Positions 8,713-17,314 of a stretch of 61,646 nt of DNA are shown piece by piece. The DNA is from Nocardia xishanensis NBRC 101358 (lineage in GTDB: Bacteria > Actinomycetota > Actinomycetes > Mycobacteriales > Mycobacteriaceae), in the NCBI RefSeq assembly GCF_001613365.1, contig NZ_BDCF01000050.1, positions 1-61,646 on the forward strand. The letters run 5' to 3'. The notes beneath the pieces were generated by a model that worked only from the letters and a program-made list of their open reading frames with translations, searched no databases and was not told the origin of the DNA. Made by a program: the position numbers and the translations under genes. Position 1 is the first letter of the stretch; the number at the start of each line of letters is the position of its first letter.

Positions 8713-9515
8713 AACCGTCCGCCCTGACCCGCATTTCGCTGCGGACGGTGGCACTTGGCTACCTTTTCGTGCTGTTGCTTCTTCCGCTGATCATCATCCT
8801 GTGGCGCACGTTCGAGAACGGCATCGGCGCGTTCATCGACTCGATCACCACGCCCGCGGCCATCTCGGCGTTCCAGCTGTCGCTGCTCATCGTGGCGATC
8901 GTGGTGCCGGTGAACGTCGTCTTCGGCGTGGTGACGGCCATCGCGCTGGTGCGCGGCCGCTTCCCCGGCCGCAATCTGGTGCAGGGCATCGTCGATCTGC
9001 CGTTCGCTGTCTCGCCGGTGGTCGTCGGTGTGTCGCTGATCCTGCTCTGGGGCGCGGGCGGCTGGTTCGGCGGTCTGGAGAACGCGGGCGTGAAGGTGAT
9101 CTTCAACCTGCCCGGCATGGTGATCGCCACCATTTTCGTCACGCTGCCGTTCGTGGTCCGCGAGGTGGAGCCGGTGCTGCACGAGATCGGCGACGACCAG
9201 GAGCAGGCCGCGGCCACCCTCGGCGCGTCGCGGTGGCAGACGTTCTGGCAGATCACCCTGCCCGCGATCCGCTGGGGCCTGACCTACGGCGTCGTGCTCA
9301 CCGTCGCGCGTGCGCTCGGCGAGTTCGGCGCGGTGATCATGGTGTCCTCGGCGCTGCCAGGTCGGTCGCTCACGCTGACGCTGCTGGTGCACGGCCGCTA
9401 CATCAACGACCACAACAGCTTCGGCGCCTACTGTGCCGCGACCCTGCTGATGGGCATCGCCCTCGTGACTCTCCTTCTCATGACTCTTCTCGAACGCAAG
9501 CGGGGCGCCAAATGA
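8709..9515 (+). CDS. cysW: Sulfate ABC transporter permease CysW
   Basis: Second permease subunit, 268 residues, with six predicted membrane spans. The EAA loop EQAAATLGASRWQTFWQITLP follows VVREVEPVLHEIGDD. ATG 8709 overlaps the cysT stop and its own stop overlaps cysA, so translation of the three genes is probably coupled. Confidence 0.93.
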   Translation: MKPSALTRISLRTVALGYLFVLLLLPLIIILWRTFENGIGAFIDSITTPAAISAFQLSLLIVAIVVPVNVVFGVVTAIALVRGRFPGRNLVQGIVDLPFAVSPVVVGVSLILLWGAGGWFGGLENAGVKVIFNLPGMVIATIFVTLPFVVREVEPVLHEIGDDQEQAAATLGASRWQTFWQITLPAIRWGLTYGVVLTVARALGEFGAVIMVSSALPGRSLTLTLLVHGRYINDHNSFGAYCAATLLMGIALVTLLLMTLLERKRGAK

Positions 9516-10507
9516 TCACCGTGACCAACGCAAGGAAGAACTACGGCACCTTCGCCGCGCTCGACGATGTCACCATCGACATCCCGTCCGGCGAGCTGAC
9601 CGCGTTGCTCGGTCCCTCCGGTTCCGGCAAGTCGACGCTGCTGCGGTCGATCGCCGGGCTGGAGTCGCTGGACTCCGGCGTCGTCACCATCGCGGGCAAC
9701 GACGTGACGAGCGTGCCGCCGCAGAAGCGCGACATCGGCTTCGTGTTCCAGCACTACGCCGCGTTCAAGCACATGACCGTGCGTGACAACGTGGCCTTCG
9801 GCCTGAAGATCCGCAAGCGGCCCAAGAACGAGATCGCGAAGCGGGTCGACGAGCTGCTCGGCATCGTCGGCTTGGACGGCTTCCAGCACCGCTACCCGGC
9901 CCAGCTGTCCGGTGGCCAGCGCCAGCGCATGGCACTGGCCCGCGCGCTCGCGGTGGATCCGCAGGTGCTGCTGCTCGACGAGCCGTTCGGCGCGCTGGAC
10001 GCCAAGGTCCGTGCCGATCTGCGCACCTGGCTGCGCCGCCTGCACGAGGAGGTCCACGTGACCACCGTGCTGGTGACCCACGACCAGGAGGAGGCGCTCG
10101 ACGTCGCCGACCGCATCGCGGTGATGAACAAGGGGCGGATCGAACAGATCGGCACCCCCGAGGACGTCTACGACCGGCCGTCCAACGAATTCGTCATGTC
10201 CTTCCTCGGCGATGTCGCGCGGCTGAACGGACATCTGGTGCGCCCGCACGACATTCGCGTCGGCCGCGATGCGAGCATGGCGCTCGCCGCCGACGAGGGC
10301 ACCGCGGAATCGGCGGGCGTCACCCGCGCCACGGTGGAGCGGGTCGTGCATCTCGGCTTCGAGGTGCGCGTGGAACTGCGCAACGCCGCCACCGGCGACC
10401 ACTTCGCCGCCCAGGTCACCCGCGGTGACGCCGAGGCGCTGCGGCTCTCCGAAGGCGAGACGGTGTACGTCCGCGCGACCCGGATCCCGGAGCTCCCCGC
10501 GAGCTGA
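9512..10507 (+). CDS. cysA: Sulfate ABC transporter ATP-binding protein CysA
   Basis: ATPase that powers sulfate uptake, 331 residues. Visible motifs: Walker A GPSGSGKST, the Q-loop near VFQHYAAF, signature LSGGQRQRMALARAL, Walker B VLLLDEPFGALD and the switch His in VLVTHDQEEALD. A C-terminal TOBE-like regulatory region follows (about 235-330). ATG 9512 overlaps the cysW stop. It closes the operon; no strong terminator is evident directly downstream. Confidence 0.94.
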   Translation: MITVTNARKNYGTFAALDDVTIDIPSGELTALLGPSGSGKSTLLRSIAGLESLDSGVVTIAGNDVTSVPPQKRDIGFVFQHYAAFKHMTVRDNVAFGLKIRKRPKNEIAKRVDELLGIVGLDGFQHRYPAQLSGGQRQRMALARALAVDPQVLLLDEPFGALDAKVRADLRTWLRRLHEEVHVTTVLVTHDQEEALDVADRIAVMNKGRIEQIGTPEDVYDRPSNEFVMSFLGDVARLNGHLVRPHDIRVGRDASMALAADEGTAESAGVTRATVERVVHLGFEVRVELRNAATGDHFAAQVTRGDAEALRLSEGETVYVRATRIPELPAS

Positions 10508-10841
10508 GTCGGCCCTCGCAGAGGTTTCACACGGTTCACAGCGGCTGTAGTTGCTGCGGAGCGTGTGGTCGAATGGGCTGCTGGAGCATTGCTGACACGG
10601 CCAGCGGCAGGTGTGGCGCCGTCAGCTTTCGTCAGCCCCCTTCTCGCCGGCAAACACGGACCGGCGATCGTCAGCCCCCGACACGCCGTGCGGTGCCGCG
10701 TACGTACTCGCGTGTCTCAGGGGCGATCGAGCAGGTCGCAGGCCGCGCCGGTGATCGAATCGGCAGTGGCACGGTGAGCGGCGGGGTGCGGACAACCGGC
10801 TGTCCGGTGGTTGGCACGGTGGTCGCCGAGTGGTTGCGTGG

Positions 10842-10961
10842 ATGGTGCGGCGCAAGCTGACCAGGGCGACATCGGCCGCGTCCACGTGCGGTGTCGTGCT
10901 CGCTTTCGCGCTGACCGCAGACGGCGCGGTCGCGGGATCGACACAGTTCGGACTGTTCTGA
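10842..10961 (+). CDS. Candidate 39-residue exported peptide
   Basis: The ORF reads MVRRKLTRATSAASTCGVVL and continues as AFALTADGAVAGSTQFGLF: a basic start, a hydrophobic stretch and an AVAG-like site, as in a short signal peptide. A GTG at 10830 is also in frame. No ribosome-binding site stands out. A strong hairpin begins 13 nt after the stop, which is the best support that this is a transcribed unit. It could also be the remnant of a longer secreted protein. Confidence 0.3.
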   Translation: MVRRKLTRATSAASTCGVVLAFALTADGAVAGSTQFGLF

Positions 10962-10973
10962 CCCTGGTCACAA

Positions 10974-11009
10974 CGGCGGCGGTCGGGTGAATACGCCCGG
11001 CCGCCGCCG
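10974..11009 (+). terminator. GC-rich hairpin terminator
   Basis: CGGCGGCGGTCGGG (10974-10987) pairs with CCCGGCCGCCGCCG (10996-11009) through 13 Watson-Crick pairs and one T-G pair around an 8-nt loop. It ends the stretch downstream of cysA and the 39-residue ORF and insulates the next promoter. The rest of 10508-10841 shows nothing I can assign. Confidence 0.6.
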
Positions 11010-11071
11010 ACTCGTTTGCGGGCGCTTGCGTGCGCGGCACGAGCTCGGACCGTCGCCGCCGCGTTGGCGAG

Positions 11072-11100
11072 TTGACGTCACCGAGCGTAAGTGTAACTAT
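11072..11100 (+). promoter_or_regulatory. Probable promoter of the diiron oxygenase-fprB operon
   Basis: TTGACG (11072-11077) and AACTAT (11095-11100) are 17 nt apart. The -35 box lies inside the 8-bp palindrome TGACGTCA (11073-11080), which may be an operator. Confidence 0.45.
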
Positions 11101-11142
11101 GGGGTACAGATAAGACGGCCCCCGAGGAAGGCAGTGACGACG

Positions 11143-12147
11143 ATGTCGACAGCCGAGAAGCACGCTATCGATCCCGATCTCGAGCAGGCGCAGAAATACG
11201 CCGCCAAGCTGCTGCTGCTGTCCGAAGGTTCGGTGAACAAGCACTTCGACCCGTTCGAGGACATCGACTGGGACAACCCGGACTACGCCGCCGACGCGGG
11301 CGAGGAGCGCTGGATCCTGCCGCAGTCGGCCGACCCGCTCGGCCGCCACCCCTGGTACCTGGCCCTGCCCAAGGACAAGCAGATTGCGCTCGGCAAGTAC
11401 CGCCAGGCCAACGTCGCCAAGGTCGGCCTGCAGTTCGAGTCGATCCTCATCAGCGGCATGGTGATTCACAACTTCGGCCTGCCCAACGGCTCGCCCGAGT
11501 TCCGCTACTGCTCCCACGAGATGATCGAGGAGCACAACCACACCCTGATGTTCCAGGAGATGGTGAACCGGATCGGCCTCGACGTGCCAGGCATGGGTCC
11601 GCTGGTGAGCAAGTTCAAGTACCTGGCCGCGCCGGTCGCCGCCAAGTTCCCGAACCTGTTCTTCATGGCCGTGCTCGCGGGCGAGGAACCGATCGACCAC
11701 ATCCAGAAGGACATCCTGCGCTCCGGCGAAGAGGTCCACCCGATCATGCTCGGCGTCATGGCGATCCACGTCGCCGAGGAGGCCCGCCACATCTCCTTCG
11801 CGCACGAGTTCCTGAAGAACCACGTGCCCGAGCAGAGCGCCGCCAACCGGTTCGTGCTGTCCATCGCGATGCCGATCGTCATGTGGATCCTCGGCCGTTC
11901 CATCGCGACCCCGCCGAAGAAGTTCTTCCAGGAGTTCGGCATCCCGGCGAAGGTGCGCAAGGAGCTGTTCTACGGCTCCAAGGAGGCCAAGCAGGTCTTC
12001 GCCGACTACTTCGTCGACGTGCGGGCTCTCGCCAAGGAACTCGGCCTGATCAATCCGGTCTCCAAGCGGGTGTGGAAGCTGCTCGGCATCGACGGCCCGA
12101 TGAGCCGCTACCGCTCGGAGCCGCTGCGCGTCGTGCACGCGAGCTGA
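11143..12147 (+). CDS. AurF-like diiron oxygenase
   Basis: Probable non-haem diiron N-oxygenase of the AurF (p-aminobenzoate N-oxygenase) family, 334 residues. Iron-ligand motifs are visible as EMIEEHNHTLMF, GEEPIDHI and HVAEEARHISFAHEF, the ExxH-type pairs expected of a ferritin-like diiron site. ATG 11143 is chosen; GTG 11134 is in frame and lies 5 nt after AGGA, so the start is uncertain. fprB follows after 13 nt, which suggests that the ferredoxin/reductase supplies its electrons. The same pair is adjacent in mycobacteria (Rv0885-fprB by recall). Substrate unknown. Confidence 0.8.
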   Translation: MSTAEKHAIDPDLEQAQKYAAKLLLLSEGSVNKHFDPFEDIDWDNPDYAADAGEERWILPQSADPLGRHPWYLALPKDKQIALGKYRQANVAKVGLQFESILISGMVIHNFGLPNGSPEFRYCSHEMIEEHNHTLMFQEMVNRIGLDVPGMGPLVSKFKYLAAPVAAKFPNLFFMAVLAGEEPIDHIQKDILRSGEEVHPIMLGVMAIHVAEEARHISFAHEFLKNHVPEQSAANRFVLSIAMPIVMWILGRSIATPPKKFFQEFGIPAKVRKELFYGSKEAKQVFADYFVDVRALAKELGLINPVSKRVWKLLGIDGPMSRYRSEPLRVVHAS

Positions 12148-12160
12148 GCGGCGGTCGACC

Positions 12161-13750
12161 ATGCCCTACGTCGTCACCCAATCCTGTTGCAGCGACGCCT
12201 CTTGCGTGTACGCCTGCCCGGTCAACTGCATCCATCCCACGCCGGACGAGCCGGACTTCCGCACGGCGGAGATGCTGTACGTCGATCCGAAGGCCTGCGT
12301 CGACTGCGGCGCGTGCGCCACGGCCTGCCCCGTCGACGCCATCACTTCGTCGAAGCGGCTGACCGAGGAGCAGAAGCCCTTCATCGAGATCAACGCCGAC
12401 TTCTACCGTCGGTCCCGGCCGCGTCCGCTGCTGGCCCGGCCGGTGCCAGCGGCGGAGATTCGCGCCGAGCGGGCGCCGCTGCGGGTGGCGATCGTCGGCT
12501 CCGGTCCGTCGGCGATGTACGCCGCCGACGAGCTGCTGACCCAGCCGAACGTCTCGGTCACCGTGTTCGACCGGCTGCCGGTGCCCTACGGTCTCGCCAG
12601 GCACGGCGTCGCGCCGGACCACGCCAAGACCAGGCAGGTCAGCGAGCTGTTCGACGTGATATCGGCGCAGCCCGGCTTCGGTTCGTACCTGAACGTCGAG
12701 GTCGGCTCGCATGTTTCGCACGAGGAGCTGCTGGACCACTTCCACGCGGTGATCTACGCCGTCGGCGCGTCCTCGGACCGCAAGCTCGGCATCCCCGGTG
12801 AGGGTCTGCCGGGCAATGTCTCGGCCACCGACTTCGTGGCCTGGTACAACGGGCATCCCGACCACGCGGACGCGCAGTTCGATCTGTCGCAGCGGCGGGC
12901 GGTGATCATCGGCAACGGCAATGTCGCGCTGGACGTGGCGCGCATCCTGGCGAGCGATCCGGCCACCCTCGCCGGCACCGACATCGCGCCGTACGCGCTG
13001 AAGGCGTTGCGCGAGAGCAAGATCGAAGAGGTGGTCGTGCTCGGCCGTCGCGGTCCGGCCGAATCCGCCTTCACCGTGCCCGAATTCGTGGGTCTGCTCG
13101 GCTCCGACGTGGACATCGCGGTCGAGGGCGAGCTGCCCGAGATCACCGCCGACCTGCCGTACCGGATCGAGCAGAAGCTGCGCCTGCTGCACCGGGTCGC
13201 CGAGCGCCCGTCCGGCGAGCGCAAGCGGATCGTCTTCCGCTACCTGGCCGCGCCGACCGCCGTGCTCGGCGACGACCGCGTGACCGGCCTCGAGATCGCC
13301 CGCAACGAGCTCGTCTCCGAGTCCGACGGACGCACCAAGGCCGTCGCCACCGGCGAGACCGAGCGGATCGAGGCCGGGCTCGTGCTCACCTCGGTCGGCT
13401 ATCGCGGTGTGCCGCTGCGGGGTCTGCCCTTCGACGAGCAGGCGGGCGTCATCCCGAACGCGGATGGCAGGGTGCTCGGTGAAGCGGGCGGCGCCGTGCT
13501 GCCCGGCGTCTACGTCACCGGCTGGATCAAGCGGGGCCCGACCGGCTTCATCGGCACCAACAAGTCCTGCGCGCAGGAGACAGTGCGACAGCTGGCCGAC
13601 GACTACAACGCGGGCCGTTTGCCCGAACCCGCGTGCGGCGCGGCCGATTTCGATCGTCTGGTGCACGGCCGCAGGCCCGAGGTCGTCGCGGGCGGCGCGG
13701 CGGCGGCGCCGTTGGTGAAGCCGCTGCGCAGGCTGCTCGCCCGGGTCTGA
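12161..13750 (+). CDS. fprB: FprB: ferredoxin fused to NADPH-ferredoxin reductase
   Basis: Electron-transfer protein, 529 residues. The first ~85 residues are a ferredoxin with cluster ligands in QSCCSDASCVYACPVNC and CVDCGACATACPVDAI. From about residue 105 comes an adrenodoxin-reductase-type flavoprotein: FAD site VAIVGSGPSAMYAADEL, conserved PVPYGLARHGVAPDH, NADP site VIIGNGNVALDVARIL, and the C-terminal GWIKRGPTGFIGTNKSCA. It would pass electrons from NADPH through FAD to its own iron-sulfur clusters and then probably to the adjacent diiron oxygenase. ATG 12161 follows the upstream gene after 13 nt. Confidence 0.92.
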   Translation: MPYVVTQSCCSDASCVYACPVNCIHPTPDEPDFRTAEMLYVDPKACVDCGACATACPVDAITSSKRLTEEQKPFIEINADFYRRSRPRPLLARPVPAAEIRAERAPLRVAIVGSGPSAMYAADELLTQPNVSVTVFDRLPVPYGLARHGVAPDHAKTRQVSELFDVISAQPGFGSYLNVEVGSHVSHEELLDHFHAVIYAVGASSDRKLGIPGEGLPGNVSATDFVAWYNGHPDHADAQFDLSQRRAVIIGNGNVALDVARILASDPATLAGTDIAPYALKALRESKIEEVVVLGRRGPAESAFTVPEFVGLLGSDVDIAVEGELPEITADLPYRIEQKLRLLHRVAERPSGERKRIVFRYLAAPTAVLGDDRVTGLEIARNELVSESDGRTKAVATGETERIEAGLVLTSVGYRGVPLRGLPFDEQAGVIPNADGRVLGEAGGAVLPGVYVTGWIKRGPTGFIGTNKSCAQETVRQLADDYNAGRLPEPACGAADFDRLVHGRRPEVVAGGAAAAPLVKPLRRLLARV

Positions 13751-13802
13751 AGCGGGCGCACCCGAGGGCTCGGTCGCGATGAGGTCTGCCGAGCCACCGA
13801 CC

Positions 13803-13842
13803 GCCGAACGCCACGACGATCCGGATCCTCGTGGCGTTCGGC
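13803..13842. terminator. Bidirectional terminator between fprB and the SDR gene
   Basis: A perfect 14-bp stem, GCCGAACGCCACGA (13803-13816) with TCGTGGCGTTCGGC (13829-13842), encloses a 12-nt loop. The flanking genes converge on it. Confidence 0.75.
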
Positions 13843-13851
13843 GCTGGACGG

Positions 13852-14613
13852 TCAGCGCGCGGTGAATCCGCCGTCGATCGCGAGGGCCGCGCCGGTGACG
13901 AAGCTCGCCTCGCGGCTCAGCAGATAGGCGCAGAACGAGGCGATCTCGTCCGGCGCGGCGATCCGGCCGAGCGGATGCAGCGCCGCGATGGCCGCCTCGC
14001 CCTCGGGCGTCGCGCCCATCGAGTCGCGGAACGCGGGCGTGTCCACCGCGCCCGACACCAGCGCGTTGACCCGCACGCCCTGATCGGCGGATTCCAGCGC
14101 GACGGCCTTGGTCAGCCCGACGACGCCATGCTTGGCGGCCACATACGGTGCGACCGAGCCCATGCCGACCACGCCCAGGTTCGACGCGTTGTTCAGGATC
14201 GCGCCGCCGCCCGTCGCGACCATCGCGGGCACCTGGTGACGCAGGCCGTAGAACACGGCCGTGAGGTTGAGTTCGAGATCTGCGCGCCAGCCCGCCTCGT
14301 CGATCTCGGCCACCGGTCCGAACGCCCGTACCGCGCCCGCGTTGTTGAACGCCACGTCCAGACGGCCGAATTCGCTGACCGCGGTCTCGGTCAGCCGGGC
14401 CACATCGGCCTCCACCGTCACATCTGTCGGGACGAACAGCGCTCGGCCACCCGCCGCGCGAATCTCCTCGGCGACCTGATCACCGGCGTCCTTGCCGCGC
14501 GCGCCGAGCACCACCGCCGCGCCCTCGGCGGCCAGTCGCAGCGCCACCGCCTTGCCGATGCCCGACGTGGCGCCGGTGATGACCGCGACCTGTTCCGCGA
14601 ACCGTGTCGACAT
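13852..14613 (-). CDS. Short-chain dehydrogenase/reductase (SDR)
   Basis: Classical SDR, 253 residues. Cofactor motif TGATSGIG lies at about 13-20. The FVPTDVTVEADVARL segment has the Asp after the third strand, and the catalytic motif is YVAAK within VAPYVAAKHGVVGLTKAVALE. NNAGAV and NNASNLG supply the structural Asn positions. Substrate cannot be told from sequence. The 510-nt space upstream holds an isolated TetR-type palindrome (14794-14807) that could control it. Confidence 0.85.
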   Translation of the reverse strand: MSTRFAEQVAVITGATSGIGKAVALRLAAEGAAVVLGARGKDAGDQVAEEIRAAGGRALFVPTDVTVEADVARLTETAVSEFGRLDVAFNNAGAVRAFGPVAEIDEAGWRADLELNLTAVFYGLRHQVPAMVATGGGAILNNASNLGVVGMGSVAPYVAAKHGVVGLTKAVALESADQGVRVNALVSGAVDTPAFRDSMGATPEGEAAIAALHPLGRIAAPDEIASFCAYLLSREASFVTGAALAIDGGFTAR

Positions 14614-14793
14614 TCGAGTCCACTTTCCTTCCCGTGCTTGCTCTTTCGTTGCGGCGGTCGGTGCCGCCGTAATCAGTCAACCGAGCGCGGGACGGCATCG
14701 CTGGCGGTAATCGGACTCGGCATTTGATGTGTCATCTATCGGCTGCCGACACGCCCGAGTGGTCGAAGGACTATTACCGGCTAAGTATCGGTT

Positions 14794-14807
14794 ACCGACC
14801 GGTCGGT
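14794..14807. promoter_or_regulatory. 14-bp palindrome, TetR-type operator
   Basis: ACCGACCGGTCGGT is a perfect palindrome of the type bound by TetR-family repressors. It lies 181 nt upstream of the SDR start, in the 14614-15123 gap. No TetR gene is adjacent. The rest of that gap shows only AT-richer promoter-like sequence. Confidence 0.5.
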
Positions 14808-15123
14808 GTGTGCCGTTCGGCTTTTCGGGGGGCGAACGACAATCCGTTTCGGCCGTAGGCGATTACGACGTGTGATCGCTGCGTGATAGCGGAATCTGCC
14901 CGCGACAGCTGTTCTACGGTGTGTCGAGGGGGCTGAACCTTTGGTGCGGCATCGTTTACCTGGGCATTCGATAGATCATTGCCGGAAGTCAAACGTTTCA
15001 TATCAATTCGGCATCCGGGGAGTTCGCGGACAGCTAACCTGTGGGGGCTGTTTGGAAGACGACCGCGGCCACATGGCTCGACTGTGTGCTGGACGTGGTC
15101 ACGGTGCGTTGACGGGATAGCGA

Positions 15124-17274
15124 ATGACTACATGTCTGGGTTTCAGCATCGGTTCAGTGAACTCCATAGCGGCTTCGGTGACCGATGGTCTGATTCGACC
15201 CACGGTGCGCACCAAGCGCACGGCTCTCAGCTTCGACTCCGCGGGCGTGGCCCGCATCGGCGGCATTCCCCAATTCAACTCGGCCATCACGGATTTCGCC
15301 GATCTGGCGCGTGACGCGGAATCGGTGGTGGTAGGTGGGCGGTTGTACTCGCCGGCCAACCTCGTCGCCGCGATGGTCACCGGCTTGCTGGAGGCGGCCG
15401 AGCCGAGCGCGGGGGCGGTGGCGACCTATCCAGCGATTTACACCGACAAACAGCTCGCCCTACTACGCCAGGCGCTCGACCTGAACGGCGCGCGGCACGT
15501 CATGCTGGTGCCAGAACCGGTAGCGGCCGCCGAATGGCTGGACTACGAACACGGTCCGCTGGAAACCGGCTTCGTCCTCGTCTACGACCTCGGCGCCGCC
15601 AGCCTCGACGTGTCCGTCGTGCGCGTCGGGCCGGACTGGGAGGACCATCCGATCGTCGGAAAGCCGCAGCGCTCCTACGATTTCGGCGGTCGTCCGCTCG
15701 GCGACATGATCGCGCGCTACGCGCGACCCGGCGCGCCAGGGGCCACCATGTCGATGACCTTCATCGTCGACGTCGACGGCCTGCGCGCCGAGCACATCAG
15801 GGACTCCTTCGACGTGGTGCGCGGCTGCCTGCGCTCCACCGGGCTCAGCTTCGGCGACATCGGTCGTGTCCTGCTCGTCGGCGGCGCCTCCCGGCCCGCC
15901 GAAGTGTCGGGCGCGCTGGCCGAACTCGGCCGTCCGGTGGTGGTTTCGGCCGATCCCGGTCACATCGTGGCCGTGGGCGCGGCGCGGTTCGCGGCCAGGA
16001 CCTTCGCGCCCGCGAGCACCGGGGAGCGGCACGCCCCGCGCGTCGCCGTGTTCTCCAGTGCCGCAGTCGCTTCGGCGCTGGCGATGTCGGCCGCCACGGT
16101 CTTCGGCGGCTCCGACGGATCGGGATCGCTCCCGGTGCCCGACCGATTCCCGGCCGCCGCCGCACCGGTCCCCGCCGACACGCTGCTGTACGAACCCAAC
16201 GGCGACACCGTCTTCGACCGCGCCGTCCGCCAGGGCATCCCCGCGACGGCGGCGCAGTACGCCTTCTCCGACGGGAACGGCTACAACCGCGTCGTCTCGT
16301 CCACCGCGCGCAGCATCACGTTCGGTCCATCGGTCGGCGGGGCCCGCCCGGGGCCGCACAGTGATCCGCGAGTCTGCTGCGGCAATGGCCGATACGCGGG
16401 ACCGCAATACGCCAATCCGGCCCACTTCGTCAATCCTCTGCCTTTCAGCCAGCGTACGCCGCGGGTGACTCTGCCTGGGTGGGAGCGCCCGGCGATCCCG
16501 GGCGCCGGCTTGCCTGCATGGCCCAAGACTCAACCTGCCCCGGATCCCTCGGCTCCCGGCACCACCCAACCCGATCCGGGCAGTCCGACTTCTCCTGGAT
16601 CACCGGCTCCCGATGGTTCGAACTCCGGGGGAGCGGCCACGCCAGGAGGAACTACCGACACGTCCAACGGCGGCGCTGCTTCTGGCGGTACGACCGAAGA
16701 TCCGGCGGGCGGGGGCGCTGCGGGCGGCGCCGGTGGGACGTCTTCGGGGGGAACGAGTTCCGGAGGGGCGGGCGGGCATGGCTCCGACGCGTCCGCGCCA
16801 GGCACGGACGGTGGTTCGACAGGCGGTGGTGCCGCGTCGGGGGGTGGTGCGTCTTCCGGTGGTGGTGCGTCGTCGGGTGGCACGTCGGGCGGTGGTGCGT
16901 CCTCCGGTGGTGGCGGGTCCTCGGGCGGTGGCGATTCCTCCGGCGGCGGTACATCCTCGCATGGGGGTGCTTCGTCCGGTGGCGAATCCTCCGATGGTGG
17001 AACGTCTTCCGGCGGCGGTGCGTCGTCCGGTGGTGCGTCCACCGGCGGTGGAGCCTCTTCAGGTGGGGGCGCGTCCACCGGCGGCGGAGCATCCTCGCCC
17101 GGCCGATCCGGCGGAACCTCCCCCGGCGGTGCGACTTCCGGCGGCGGCAGGTCGGACTCGAAGTTCGGCGGTGGCGGTGGCGCGGGCGGCTCCGGCGGCA
17201 TGGGCGGTGGAGGTATGGGCGGTGCCGGCAAGGTCGGTGGGGGTGGCGGCGGAATGGGTGGCGCCCGGCGCTGA
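15124..17274 (+). CDS. Hsp70-like membrane protein with Gly/Ser-rich tail
   Basis: 716 residues in three parts. Residues 1-~300 are a diverged, shortened Hsp70/actin-fold ATPase: GFSIGSVNS at the phosphate-1 loop (DnaK has an Asp where this has Ser), LVPEPVAAAEWL, phosphate-2-like VLVYDLGAASLDVSVV and VLLVGGASRP. The lobe IIB region is reduced. One probable membrane segment follows near 310-327. The rest is outside-type low complexity: a Pro-rich stretch and then about 215 residues of Gly/Ser/Thr repeats ending in GGGMGGAGKVGG. It has no DnaK substrate-binding domain, so a folding role is doubtful; a cell-envelope or sensor role is inferred. Confidence 0.7.
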   Translation: MTTCLGFSIGSVNSIAASVTDGLIRPTVRTKRTALSFDSAGVARIGGIPQFNSAITDFADLARDAESVVVGGRLYSPANLVAAMVTGLLEAAEPSAGAVATYPAIYTDKQLALLRQALDLNGARHVMLVPEPVAAAEWLDYEHGPLETGFVLVYDLGAASLDVSVVRVGPDWEDHPIVGKPQRSYDFGGRPLGDMIARYARPGAPGATMSMTFIVDVDGLRAEHIRDSFDVVRGCLRSTGLSFGDIGRVLLVGGASRPAEVSGALAELGRPVVVSADPGHIVAVGAARFAARTFAPASTGERHAPRVAVFSSAAVASALAMSAATVFGGSDGSGSLPVPDRFPAAAAPVPADTLLYEPNGDTVFDRAVRQGIPATAAQYAFSDGNGYNRVVSSTARSITFGPSVGGARPGPHSDPRVCCGNGRYAGPQYANPAHFVNPLPFSQRTPRVTLPGWERPAIPGAGLPAWPKTQPAPDPSAPGTTQPDPGSPTSPGSPAPDGSNSGGAATPGGTTDTSNGGAASGGTTEDPAGGGAAGGAGGTSSGGTSSGGAGGHGSDASAPGTDGGSTGGGAASGGGASSGGGASSGGTSGGGASSGGGGSSGGGDSSGGGTSSHGGASSGGESSDGGTSSGGGASSGGASTGGGASSGGGASTGGGASSPGRSGGTSPGGATSGGGRSDSKFGGGGGAGGSGGMGGGGMGGAGKVGGGGGGMGGARR
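16615..17270 (+). repeat. Degenerate Gly/Ser-coding tandem repeat
   Basis: Repeats built on units such as GGTGGTGCGTCCTCC encode the GGGASSGG tail of the Hsp70-like protein. Repeat length is a multiple of three throughout, so changes in copy number keep the frame. Confidence 0.75.
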
Positions 17275-17302
17275 ATCGAAGACGAGTCATCGAGCCGCGG
17301 GG

Positions 17303-17308
17303 CACAAT
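17303..17308 (+). promoter_or_regulatory. -10 box CACAAT of the leaderless HAD gene
   Basis: CACAAT is 6 nt before GTG 17315. Confidence 0.5.
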
Positions 17309-17314
17309 GAATTG

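Noticed and set aside
16613..17314. Frame joining the Gly/Ser repeat region to the HAD phosphatase
   Set aside because: This frame is out of phase with the repeat-encoding gene and gives Arg/Pro-rich nonsense; the HAD domain begins at a leaderless GTG.
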